10,878 nt of DNA from an uncultured Oscillospiraceae bacterium (GCA_934646175.1 CAKUEI010000060.1:1-10878); one strand, 5' to 3'. Positions 1 through 6,832 are shown, counted from the stretch's first letter. The notes: generated by a model from the letters alone, not told the origin. A program made the numbers and translations.

Positions 1-121
1 CCGTACCTTTTTCCCGCAGGGGCTGGAGAATGGCCTTCCCGATCTGCTCCCCGCCGTCCTTCTGCAGGATCACCGTCTGTCCGTACCGGTCCAGTAGCTT
101 TGTCACTGCCCCTTCTTTCAT
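1..121 (-). CDS. Partial phage head-tail joining protein (N-terminal 40 codons)
   Basis: The ATG at 121-119 overlaps the TGA stop of the connector gene (ATGA), and the frame stays open to the window edge, so the C-terminus is missing. The visible protein begins MKEGAVTKLLDRYGQT and continues with a hydrophilic stretch rich in Gly, Glu and Lys, ending ...LREKGT. Short proteins of this look, placed directly after a connector gene, are typically head-closure or tail-adaptor components in siphovirus and PBSX-like head-to-tail modules. I do not recognise a specific family from 40 residues, so the function is inferred from position only. The ATGA overlap indicates translational coupling to the upstream gene. 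Further tail genes are expected to the left, outside the window. Confidence 0.6.
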   Translation of the reverse strand, partial: MKEGAVTKLLDRYGQTVILQKDGGEQIGKAILQPLREKGT

Positions 122-486
122 TCCTGCGGCACCCCCAAAAAGCAGAACCCGTCCTCCTCCAGAAAGGGCTTCATCAACCGCTCCGCCTGCCGTCTCAGGG
201 CATCCGCGCCGCTGTCCTCCGCGCCGTTTTTGGTCTTCAGGGTCAGCTCTCCGGCGGAAAACGCCGTTACCGTCTCTCCCGCGGCACGTGCCTCGCAAAG
301 GCCCGCCAGGGCGATCCACGCCCCCGCCGCGTCAAAGGCGCTGCCGCAGTCCTCCCGGCTCACGCCGTCCTTCAGGCGGCCGAGCAGTTCCTGCTCGGCC
401 GCCTCGCACAGGCAAGTGATTGCCGTTTCCTCCGTCTCATCCACCCGGCCAAGGCTCTTGGCCAGCTCTGCCATGCGCTCCGTCAT
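118..486 (-). CDS. Putative phage head-tail connector protein
   Basis: A 122-residue acidic, mainly helical protein. Its ATG (486-484) overlaps the TGA of the major capsid gene (ATGA), and its own TGA overlaps the next ATG, so it sits in the middle of a coupled chain. A small helical protein immediately after the capsid gene is the usual place for the HK97 gp6-like / XkdH-like connector that binds the portal ring after DNA packaging. I see no catalytic motif, signal peptide or membrane segment. Residues 1-70 are rich in Ala, Glu and Leu and would form amphipathic helices; the C-terminal part (around residues 80-122) is mixed. The family is assigned by size and position rather than by a diagnostic motif. 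A perfect 14-bp inverted repeat lies within the gene and is listed separately. Confidence 0.6.
   Translation of the reverse strand: MTERMAELAKSLGRVDETEETAITCLCEAAEQELLGRLKDGVSREDCGSAFDAAGAWIALAGLCEARAAGETVTAFSAGELTLKTKNGAEDSGADALRRQAERLMKPFLEEDGFCFLGVPQE
374..404. repeat. Perfect 14-bp inverted repeat with 3-nt loop inside the connector gene
   Basis: Arms at 374-387 (AGGCGGCCGAGCAG) and 391-404 (its exact reverse complement) flank a TTC/GAA loop. In the minus-strand mRNA this folds into a very GC-rich hairpin about 80-110 nt after the connector start codon. No T-tract follows, so it is not an intrinsic terminator. It could slow ribosomes, protect mRNA, or be a by-product of GC-rich codons for Glu-Ala-Ala-Glu-Gln-Glu-Leu-Leu-Gly-Arg-Leu. 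Confidence 0.5.
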
Positions 487-1499
487 CCCACACTCAGCAC
501 CTTGGATGCGCCGGTGAAGATCTTGGTGAAGCCGCTGATGCTGGTGATGGCAGCCCGCTCCAGCTGGCGGTCGATCAGCTTGTCATATTCCACCAGAATG
601 TCGCTGCCCTGCACCATTTCCAGCGCAAAGCGCTTGTCCAGGCCGATCAAGGTGCCCGCCGCCAGTGCGGAGGTCTGCAGAAGATTTGCGCCCAGCGGGG
701 TAGACAGCTTGCCGGTGCCCTGGAAGTTCAGGCCGGTCAGCGGATTGCGGAATTCTTCCATTTTCAGCAGTTTCAGCATCACGTCGCCGGACACCAGCAG
801 GGTGTTCATCTCATAGGGGTCAAACTTGGCCCAGAATTCCACCAGGTCGTCATAGGTCAGGGTCTTGGCGGTCTTCACGTTCACCTTTTCGGCGGCGTTG
901 TTGTTGCCGTCCCCGTCCTTCAGCACAGCAATGGCATCGCTGAGGTGCATCCGGTTGATGTTTGCGCCGATCTGGCGCAGGGTCACGGAGAAAAGGTCCA
1001 GCTTCTGGAACCGGACAGCTTCGTAAGAGGCCACCAGCATTCTGCCCCGCTTCTTCAGCTGCACCAGGTTTTCCTTTGTGGACACCGTAGTAGAGGGGAT
1101 GGTGCCCTTCTCCGCCACCTCGCCCATGGTCTGGCTCTCGGGGTCCGCGGCAATGGAGCGGTAGTCGCAGCCGTCGAATCGGGTCACCGTGGCAGCCAGA
1201 TGGGGCAGGATGTCGCTTTCCTCCATGCCCTGCTTCACCGCGCGGGCAATGTACTCAGGGAACAGCACCGCCGCGTTGGAAGTGCGGAAGAATGCCTCCA
1301 CCATGTCGCTGCCCGCGCCCTTCACCTTGATGTCAAAGCGCTTGAGCTGGCGCTGGAAGGCGTCCAGGCCCTCCAGTTCTGTGCCCTTGTACTGTTCGCT
1401 GGGGTCCATCTGCTCCAGCACCTGGGTGAAGGAACGGCCCGCCTCATTGTACATGCCCTTTTCCAGTTTCAGCGTTTCATAGCGATTGCTCATATTCAT
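483..1499 (-). CDS. Phage major capsid protein, HK97-like fold
   Basis: A 338-residue protein that would form the icosahedral shell of the head. Features typical of HK97-type capsid proteins are a charged N-terminal region (about residues 1-60, starting MNMSNRYETLKLEKG), a central stretch including VLFPEYIARAVKQGM (about 78-92), a mid-protein segment that reads as the beta-rich E-loop/P-domain region, and a C-terminal A-domain-like part with LLVSGDVMLKLLKMEEF and an EMVQGSDILVEYDKLIDRQ strand-helix segment. The position, directly after the protease/scaffold gene and before the connector, fits. The ATG at 1499 is preceded by AAGGAG about 4 nt upstream; the second ATG (codon 3) is also well spaced, so the start is uncertain by two codons. 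The stop overlaps the connector start. The gene is complete with no disruption. PBSX XkdG is the positional counterpart. Confidence 0.85.
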   Translation of the reverse strand: MNMSNRYETLKLEKGMYNEAGRSFTQVLEQMDPSEQYKGTELEGLDAFQRQLKRFDIKVKGAGSDMVEAFFRTSNAAVLFPEYIARAVKQGMEESDILPHLAATVTRFDGCDYRSIAADPESQTMGEVAEKGTIPSTTVSTKENLVQLKKRGRMLVASYEAVRFQKLDLFSVTLRQIGANINRMHLSDAIAVLKDGDGNNNAAEKVNVKTAKTLTYDDLVEFWAKFDPYEMNTLLVSGDVMLKLLKMEEFRNPLTGLNFQGTGKLSTPLGANLLQTSALAAGTLIGLDKRFALEMVQGSDILVEYDKLIDRQLERAAITSISGFTKIFTGASKVLSVG

Positions 1500-1528
1500 T
1501 CGTCTCCTTTTCCTCTTTCCCTTCCCGC

Positions 1529-2476
1529 TCAGATCAGGAAGGCGTTGTCGCTTTCATTCTTCTCCCGGCTCTCCGCACCATAGGCAAACTGGGTCTTCAC
1601 CGGCATTTTCTTCTCCAGCTGCCGTTCATATGCTCTCTTCATGGCCAGCAGTTCGTCCTCTTCCAGCTTCTTCACGATGCCCTTCAGGGTCTCTGTCTTC
1701 AGTTCCGGCTGCGCCAAACCGCCCAACCGCGCCACCTCGTCCTTCAGCCCGGACAGGTACCGGCGGCCCGCCTCCGCCTCTTTTTCCAGATGCTCCAGCG
1801 TTTTCAGCGCCTCTGGTTCCCGGGCCAGCAAATGCTTCAGTTCCGTGCTTCTCTCCCCCTCTCTCCACTGTTTCTGTTTCATCACGCCGGCGTTCTTCTG
1901 GGCCGGAACCGCCACGAAGGACCACTCATAGGCATCCGTAGCTCCCTCCAGCTGGTGGAAGCACCGCTTTCCGCCGTACTCCCCGCCCTTCACATGGCCG
2001 CACCCTTCCGCTCTCACGTCTTTCCCGCAGATGGAGCACACCGCCCGATTCACCGCGCAGCCGATGCTCACCTCTTTTTTGATGCCGCCCTCGATCTCCG
2101 CGATCAGCTCCCGGTTGCCCTCCGTCCGCAGCATATAGGCATAACCCTTCAAAAAGCAGTAGGGGTCCCCCGCTGCCGTGATGATACCCTTCTCCCGCAC
2201 GATCTCCGTGCGGAAAATGCGCGCCGTCTGTCCCCTGGCGCTCCACTGGTGGTCAAAAATGCCGCTTTTCCCCACGAAAAGCTCCGCCAGTTCCTCCAGC
2301 GTCTCCGCAGAGAACCGCTCGTGGTCCCGGTCCACCTCGTTATCGCACAGATGCACGCTGAAGGTGTATACTTCTTCCGCCTTCAGCTCCTTCCGCGTCA
2401 GGCGGTTGATTTCCGCAAGATCTTCTTTGCTCACGGCGCAGCCCTCGCCCAGGCCGGCTTCTTTGGTGATTTTCAT
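1529..2476 (-). CDS. Prohead serine protease / scaffold protein with cysteine-rich insert (XkdF-like)
   Basis: A 315-residue protein between portal and capsid genes, the standard location of the capsid maturation protease. His76 (in GIFDHQW) and Ser137 (in KKEVSIGC) match the His and Ser positions of S78-type prohead proteases, and YEWSFVAVPAQ (183-193) matches the third conserved strand usually seen as 'vSlv..PA'. Between Ser137 and that strand is an insert with Cys140, Cys147, Cys150, Cys159, His161, Cys172 and His174, including CSIC and CGH, which looks like a zinc-binding site. Residues about 205-290 are highly charged and Leu/Glu/Lys-rich, consistent with a coiled-coil scaffold or delta-like domain on the same chain. 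The ATG has AGGGG 8 nt upstream, 21 nt after the portal stop. The family assignment (Peptidase_S78_2 / XkdF) is from motif and context; proteolytic activity is inferred. Confidence 0.75.
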   Translation of the reverse strand: MKITKEAGLGEGCAVSKEDLAEINRLTRKELKAEEVYTFSVHLCDNEVDRDHERFSAETLEELAELFVGKSGIFDHQWSARGQTARIFRTEIVREKGIITAAGDPYCFLKGYAYMLRTEGNRELIAEIEGGIKKEVSIGCAVNRAVCSICGKDVRAEGCGHVKGGEYGGKRCFHQLEGATDAYEWSFVAVPAQKNAGVMKQKQWREGERSTELKHLLAREPEALKTLEHLEKEAEAGRRYLSGLKDEVARLGGLAQPELKTETLKGIVKKLEEDELLAMKRAYERQLEKKMPVKTQFAYGAESREKNESDNAFLI

Positions 2477-2497
2477 CGCCCGTTCCCCTCTCTTTTG

Positions 2498-3658
2498 TCA
2501 CTTGCCCTCCCGCAGCAGTCTTGCCTGCTCGCGATAAAGCTCCGCCTTCGCTTCTTCCACCATGTCCTGCAAGTCGATATCGTCCCATTCCACCGTCACG
2601 CTGCCGCCGTAGCCTTTCACTCTCAGCCAGTACTCGCAGATGCGCTCCACCGTGGGGGAAAGGCTCCGCCGCACCGCGGCAATCTCCGTGGTCATGATGT
2701 CCGCCTGCTGGGCGCTCATCCGCTCGGTGGACGACCAGGATATCCCCAGCAAAAACGGCGGGATCCCTGTCCGGGCAATCAGTTGCTCCAAAATCTGCCG
2801 CACCGGCACCTCGCTGTCCAGGATCTGATTGTCCGCGCCGATGGCCTTGATCTCCACATCACCCACCGCCACGAAATCCCGCACCTTTCCGTGCTTGCCC
2901 TCCTGCATGGCCGCCGCCCATTCCCGGGCGATCTGGCTGCACCGTTCCTGGGCACAGCTGCGGTCTACCGTGTCCCCGTCCGGCTTGTAGACTACCGAGA
3001 AGCGTACGTTCCCCATCCGCTCCCAGTTCTGCCCGATGGCGTGATAGATCTTCAGCAGGATCTCTGTCAGAAACGGCATGGATCGCATCATGGATACGCC
3101 GTACGGGCTATCCGTCTCCGGCTGGAACGGGGTGAACAGCAGCAGCTCCTGATAAGGAAGCGCAGCCATTTCCCCGTCCGCCTGCCTGGCGCAGATGGTA
3201 AAGTCCATGGGGGTCTCCCCGTCCCGGATGGCAATGTCCCCGGCGTTGGCGCACAGCACCGCCGCAATGTCTCTCCCGTTTCGGGTGGGCACGATCTCTC
3301 CCACTCCTCGCCCACAGGTCACCATGGAGTCCAGATAGCAGTCCAGAAACGACTGGATGCCTCTCTGCCCCCGCCCGGTGTCCACGGTCTTTAGGAAGCG
3401 GTCCATCTCCTTCTGCGCCGCTTTCTCGTCACAGATCACCGTCACCCCACCGCACAGGCGGATCAGCTTCAGAATGGCCGCATCCACAATGGGCACCGCC
3501 TCCCGAATGGCCCGGTACAGGCTGATCTCCCCGTTCCTCAGTGGGACGTACCCGTCCAGAATGCCGAAAGGGTGTCCTTCCGCGCTCCGCACCATGCCCG
3601 CCACCGTCTGTACCGCGGCCGGCGGCTGCTTTTTTCGCTCTAGAAATCCCAAATCCAT
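2498..3658 (-). CDS. Phage portal protein
   Basis: The portal forms the dodecameric ring at one head vertex through which terminase pumps DNA. From the ATG at 3658 the protein is 386 residues. Supporting features are the N-terminal linker with a Lys/Arg patch (LERKKQPP), helices around YRAIREAVPIVDAAILKLI, the central segment, and the C-terminal signature ARTGIPPFLLGISWSSTERMS followed by a long helix (QQADIMTTEIAAVRRSL), which is typical of phage portals. It lies between terL and the protease, as in PBSX xkdE. The start is uncertain: an in-frame GTG at 3682, 15 nt after the terL stop, would add eight residues but has only a weak AAGAGA site. The ATG has AGGAGGG directly upstream but with very short spacing. 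The gene is complete, with TGA 21 nt before the protease start. Confidence 0.82.
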   Translation of the reverse strand: MDLGFLERKKQPPAAVQTVAGMVRSAEGHPFGILDGYVPLRNGEISLYRAIREAVPIVDAAILKLIRLCGGVTVICDEKAAQKEMDRFLKTVDTGRGQRGIQSFLDCYLDSMVTCGRGVGEIVPTRNGRDIAAVLCANAGDIAIRDGETPMDFTICARQADGEMAALPYQELLLFTPFQPETDSPYGVSMMRSMPFLTEILLKIYHAIGQNWERMGNVRFSVVYKPDGDTVDRSCAQERCSQIAREWAAAMQEGKHGKVRDFVAVGDVEIKAIGADNQILDSEVPVRQILEQLIARTGIPPFLLGISWSSTERMSAQQADIMTTEIAAVRRSLSPTVERICEYWLRVKGYGGSVTVEWDDIDLQDMVEEAKAELYREQARLLREGK

Positions 3659-3697
3659 TCCCTCCTCATGTCGCTCTTCCACGGTCTCTTCGCGCTG

Positions 3698-4951
3698 TTA
3701 CCGTTCCACCGCTGCGGCGAAAAATCCGCCCGTTTCCCCGCCGCCGCGCTCCCGCTTCACCACCGTGGCGGCAAAATAGCGGATCTCGTCCATGGCGTGG
3801 TCGTTTTCTTTGATCACCCGGTCGCCCTTCCGGCTCTTGGTGTCCCAGCGGTAAAGGGAAAACTCCCGGATGGCTGCCCGGCACTCCGGCGTGATGACCA
3901 TCCGTCCGCTTTTCAAATACTCCGCCGTCAGCCGGATGCCGGAGAGCACATCGTTCTCTGCCTTCTTCACGCGCCAGCCCTCCCGGTGCAGAAGCTCAAT
4001 GAAGCTGGCTGCCGACGGGTCCACGATCACCCACCGGATGGTCCGTCCCCCCGCCAGTTCTCTCAGCTTCCCGGCATATTCGCCGTCGGTCATCTGCCGT
4101 CCCTCTTCCCGGGAGTTAAAGTAAAACTCCTTCACCCGGTACCAGATGCCTTCCCGTTTCCCCCACAGTCCGAAGGACGCCGGGTTCACCGTTCCGTAAT
4201 CGCAGGAGATGCACCATTCCTCCATCTCCCCCTTTGGGGCGTCCCGTACTGTCTCCTCTGTGAAGAAATCGTAGACCCGTCCCTCCGGTGCCACCCATTC
4301 CCCCAATACGAACCGCCGGTAAAACGCCCCGCGGAACGCCCGCTCATACCGCGTCCGCACTGCTTTGCTCAGCCCCGGGTTATCCTCCATGGTGAAGTGC
4401 AGATGCAATGCGTTCTTTTCCTCTGCCCGGCAGATCCATTCCTTATAAAGCCAGTGCTCCGGTCCCTCCGGGTTGCACGACATCCAGATCCGCGCCCCAT
4501 TTACCGAGCACCGCGCGCACGCCTGCTCCACAAATGACCGCGGCATCAGCGCCGCCTCGTCCAGCAGCAGCCCCGCCAGCGTCAAGCCCTGAACATACCC
4601 GCCGCTTCGCTCGTCTCCCCCGCCAAAAAAATAAAAGGTGTTCTCTCTCCGTCCCAGGGAAATGGTCACGTTTCCCTCGCTCCGCCGTTCCTTCCAGCTC
4701 AGGCCCATTCCCTTCAGGTATCCCTTCAGCGGCTCCCATACATTCCGCCGCACCGCCCCCGCGCTCTTTCCGCACAGGGCAAACCGCTGTCCCGAAAATG
4801 TTGCCGTGGCCCACAGCACGAAGGAAAGGCCTATGCACAGCGTCTTTCCGCTGCGCACCGCGCCGTCGCAGATCAAGGTGTCATACCGGCTGTCCGGTGA
4901 GCTTTTCCGCCACCAGTTCAGCACTCTCCTTTGCTTGGGGGAAAATCTCAC
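3698..4951 (-). CDS. terL: Phage terminase large subunit (packaging ATPase/nuclease)
   Basis: A 417-residue motor protein that cuts concatemeric DNA and drives it into the prohead. Residues 30-37 (GAVRSGKT) form the Walker A motif, 127-132 (GLLLDE) the Walker B motif with Asp131/Glu132, and SCNP (158-161) the coupling motif. The C-terminal RNase H-like nuclease is marked by Asp251 (CISCDYGTVNP), Asp311 (WVIVDPSA) and Asp384/Asp388 (DHAMDEIRY). The length is typical of the PBSX XtmB-like terminase family. Translation starts with GTG at 4951, overlapping the small-subunit TGA (GTGA), with a strong GGGGAGG site about 4 nt upstream inside the small-subunit gene; the resulting N-terminus MRFSPKQRRVLNWW is typical. 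All motifs are intact, so the enzyme should be active. Confidence 0.95.
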   Translation of the reverse strand: MRFSPKQRRVLNWWRKSSPDSRYDTLICDGAVRSGKTLCIGLSFVLWATATFSGQRFALCGKSAGAVRRNVWEPLKGYLKGMGLSWKERRSEGNVTISLGRRENTFYFFGGGDERSGGYVQGLTLAGLLLDEAALMPRSFVEQACARCSVNGARIWMSCNPEGPEHWLYKEWICRAEEKNALHLHFTMEDNPGLSKAVRTRYERAFRGAFYRRFVLGEWVAPEGRVYDFFTEETVRDAPKGEMEEWCISCDYGTVNPASFGLWGKREGIWYRVKEFYFNSREEGRQMTDGEYAGKLRELAGGRTIRWVIVDPSAASFIELLHREGWRVKKAENDVLSGIRLTAEYLKSGRMVITPECRAAIREFSLYRWDTKSRKGDRVIKENDHAMDEIRYFAATVVKRERGGGETGGFFAAAVER

Positions 4952-5271
4952 TGGGCCTCCCCTGCGTTTCCGAATTCATCGGGATACATGTCGGTCAAAA
5001 TGCGGCTTTCCGCCTGGTTTTCATCCTCCCGCCTGCACCATTCCATCCACTTTTCCAATGCCTCCAGCCGATCCAGCAGCTTGACCTCCACCGTGCCGCT
5101 GCCGCTGCGCTTAAATTCCGCCACCGCGGTCAGGTCCAGCCGGTCAACGGCCGCAAGGTCCGTGCCGTCCAGAAACGCCAGTTTCACCGCATCGTTCACC
5201 TGCCCCATGGCGATCTTCTTCAGGCAGACCTCCGCTTCCCGTTTTTCCGGGTTTTCCTTTCTCTCCGCCAT
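4948..5271 (-). CDS. Putative phage terminase small subunit
   Basis: A 107-residue charged protein directly upstream of, and translationally coupled to, the large terminase, which is the canonical place for the DNA-recognition subunit. Residues about 12-50 (EAEVCLKKIAMGQVNDAVKL through AAVDRLDLTAVAEFKR) look like the helical DNA-binding part, and LLDRLEALEKWMEW (about 65-78) like the oligomerisation helix, as in Clostridia prophage proteins annotated as small terminase. I do not see a textbook helix-turn-helix, so the role rests mostly on synteny. The ATG at 5271 has AGAGGTG about 10 nt upstream. It is the first gene of the phage operon: nothing phage-like lies between it and murA. Confidence 0.65.
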   Translation of the reverse strand: MAERKENPEKREAEVCLKKIAMGQVNDAVKLAFLDGTDLAAVDRLDLTAVAEFKRSGSGTVEVKLLDRLEALEKWMEWCRREDENQAESRILTDMYPDEFGNAGEAQ

Positions 5272-5351
5272 CTCCGTTTTTCACCTCTCACCCTTAGGGG
5301 CGCAGCGGGGCAATTTTGCACTTCCCCCTGCACATAAGCCGGTTTGTCCAA

Positions 5352-5375
5352 AATTTTAAGAAATTCCTTAAAATT
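5352..5375. promoter_or_regulatory. AT-rich 24-bp near-perfect palindrome, candidate operator
   Basis: Two exact 9-bp arms (AATTTTAAG at 5352-5360 and CTTAAAATT at 5367-5375) flank a 6-bp centre (AAATTC) that is itself nearly symmetric, so 22 of 24 positions are palindromic. It lies between the divergent terS and murA genes, centred about 60 bp upstream of the predicted murA transcription start. It overlaps a weak leftward promoter-like pair (TAAAAT at 5358-5353, TTCATT at 5382-5377, minus strand, 18-bp spacing). It may bind a dimeric regulator of one or both directions, act as an UP element, or simply be AT-rich promoter DNA. Confidence 0.4.
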
Positions 5376-5388
5376 GAATGAAAATTGC

Positions 5389-5418
5389 TTTACCTTTCGG
5401 CAACAATAGTGTTATACT
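5389..5418 (+). promoter_or_regulatory. Probable sigma-A promoter of murA (extended -10)
   Basis: The -10 hexamer TATACT (5413-5418) is preceded by TG at 5410-5411, giving the extended -10 pattern TGnTATACT. A -35-like TTTACC (4 of 6 to TTGACA) lies at 5389-5394 with an 18-bp spacer. An A/T-rich tract immediately upstream (5351-5387) could act as an UP element. Transcription would start near 5425, leaving a leader of about 110 nt before the murA start codon. Confidence 0.6.
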
Positions 5419-5470
5419 GTATTCGGATTATATCGTCCGGCACTCGCTGGGCGTTTCATTCTTGCGTTTT

Positions 5471-5485
5471 TGCCGCTTCGCGGCG
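5471..5485 (+). other. Small GC hairpin in the murA leader
   Basis: GCCGC (5472-5476) and GCGGC (5480-5484) can pair around a TTC loop, with a possible T-G pair outside. It is followed by GTTTCT only, so it is a poor terminator. It lies about 50 nt upstream of the murA start and may have a minor structural role in the leader. No riboswitch or T-box feature is apparent elsewhere in 5425-5535. Confidence 0.3.
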
Positions 5486-5522
5486 TTTCTGGCTACTGCC
5501 AATGTGTGATTTTGTGCAGATA

Positions 5523-5528
5523 AGAGGG
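5523..5528 (+). promoter_or_regulatory. Ribosome binding site deciding the murA TTG start
   Basis: AGAGGG is placed 7 nt before TTG at 5536. This site, and the fact that translation from this TTG gives the normal MurA N-terminus (TKYVIHGGREL...SGAKNA), fix the rare TTG as start. Confidence 0.65.
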
Positions 5529-5535
5529 TGCAGGC

Positions 5536-6828
5536 TTGACCAAGTATGTGATTCATGGCGGTCGTGAGCTTCACGGCGTGATTGATATCAGCGGCGCAAA
5601 AAATGCCGCTGTTGCCATTATTCCGGCGGCATTGCTGATCGATGGCCGCTGCCGTATCGAAAATATCCCCCAAATCAACGATGTAACGCTCATCCTCCAG
5701 ATCCTTCAGGAGCTGGGGGCCGATGTCCGCACTGTCAACCGCAGCACGGTGGACATCGACTGTTCTCATATCCATAACCGTCCGGTGCCCCACGATCTTG
5801 CCCGCAGGATCCGTGCATCGTACTACCTCATCGGCGCCCTTCTCGGCCGCTTCGGCCATGCCGAGGTGCCGCCTCCCGGCGGCTGCAACCTGGGCGGCCG
5901 TCCCATCGACCAGCATCTGAAGGGCTTCCGCTCCATGGGTGCCGAGGTCGAGGTCTCTGGCGGCATGATCACCGCCACTGCTCCCGTCGGCCGTCTCACC
6001 GGTACCAATATCTACCTGGATATGGTTTCCGTGGGTGCCACCATGAACATCATGCTGGCCGCCGTTCTGGCCGACGGGCTCACCGTCATCGAAAACGCCG
6101 CGAAAGAACCGCACATCGTCGACCTTGCCAACTTTCTCAACTCCATGGGGGCCGACGTCATGGGCGCGGGCACCGACGTCATCAAGATCCGCGGCGTCAG
6201 CCGCCTCACCGGCGGCGCCTATTCCATCATCCCTGATCAGATCGAGGCGGGCACCTATATGGCCGCCGTGGCCGCCGCCGGAGGCGAGGTGCTCATCAAA
6301 AACGTCATCCCCAAGCACCTTGACTGCATCACCGCCAAGCTGGTAGAGACCGGACTGGAGGTGGAAGAACAGGACGATGCCGTCCTCGTCCGCCGGTATG
6401 GGCCCCTTTCCCGCACCAATGTCAAAACGCTGCCTTACCCCGGCTTCCCCACGGACATGCAGCCGCAGATCGCGGCGGTCCTCTGTCTGGCGCAGGGCAC
6501 CAGCGTCCTCACCGAAGGGGTCTGGGATAACCGTTACCGCTAGGTGGACGAATTCCGCCGCATGGGCGCTCAGATCCAGGTGGACGGCAAGGTGGCTGTC
6601 ATCGAAGGGGTAGAAAAGCTCACCGGTGCGCCCATCCGCGCCTGCGACCTTCGCGCCGGCGCCGCTATGATCATCGCCGGTCTGGCCGCCAAGGGCACCA
6701 CCGAGATCGACAATGTCCAGCATATCGAGCGTGGATATGAAGACATCGTCGGAAAGCTCTCCGGCGTCGGGGCCGACATTCGGGCGGTCTACGTTCCCGA
6801 TGATGAAGCGGCTGCGCAAATCAGCTGA
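5536..6828 (+). pseudogene. murA: murA, UDP-GlcNAc 1-carboxyvinyltransferase, interrupted by one in-frame TAG
   Basis: MurA transfers enolpyruvate from PEP to UDP-N-acetylglucosamine, the first committed cytoplasmic step of peptidoglycan synthesis and the fosfomycin target. Reading through one TAG (codon 336, 6541-6543) gives 430 codons, normal for the family. Key residues are all present with a constant +2 offset from E. coli: Lys22 (SGAKNA, no offset this early), Cys117 (PGGCNLG, fosfomycin site), Arg122, Asp307 (FPTDMQPQ), and, after the TAG, Asp371-Leu372-Arg373 and Arg399 (IERGYE). The TAG sits in NRYR*VDEFRRMG, where relatives have an aromatic or His; TAC or TAT (Tyr) is one base away. 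The 335-residue product alone lacks active-site residues. No other lesion exists, so it may be a very recent nonsense mutation, a sequencing error, or a suppressed codon. Many Firmicutes carry a second murA, which could explain tolerance. A strong terminator follows. Confidence 0.85.
6541..6543 (+). other. In-frame amber codon within murA
   Basis: The codons around it read CGT TAC CGC TAG GTG GAC. The TAG is in the murA frame and replaces a conserved aromatic position. GTG follows directly, so re-initiation to make a separate 94-residue C-terminal piece is formally possible, but the nearest purine-rich site (GAAGGGG, 6514-6520) is about 23 nt away, too far for a normal ribosome binding site. 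Confidence 0.9.
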
Positions 6829-6832
6829 CAGC

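Noticed and set aside
420..1583. Long plus-strand open frame across the capsid gene
   Set aside because: It is antisense to a recognisable capsid protein, with no ribosome site and a His/Leu/Gln-rich composition typical of a shadow frame.
1790..3394. A 534-codon plus-strand open frame opposite protease and portal
   Set aside because: No family signal; fully explained as the reverse complement of the two phage genes.
5427..5432. Perfect TATAAT on the minus strand that might serve the phage operon
   Set aside because: There is no acceptable -35 hexamer 16-18 bp upstream (AACGCC region), and it lies inside the murA transcript start area; probably chance.
5471..5490. Leader hairpin as a murA attenuator terminator
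   Set aside because: The stem is only 5 bp and the following sequence GTTTCTGG is not a T-tract.
5385..5567. Short plus-strand open frame in the murA leader
   Set aside because: It begins within the promoter, overlaps the murA start out of frame, and has no ribosome binding site.
6544..6828. A separate small gene starting at GTG right after the amber codon (split MurA)
   Set aside because: No ribosome binding site at suitable distance, and the reading frame is simply the continuation of murA; kept only as a formal possibility in the murA entry.
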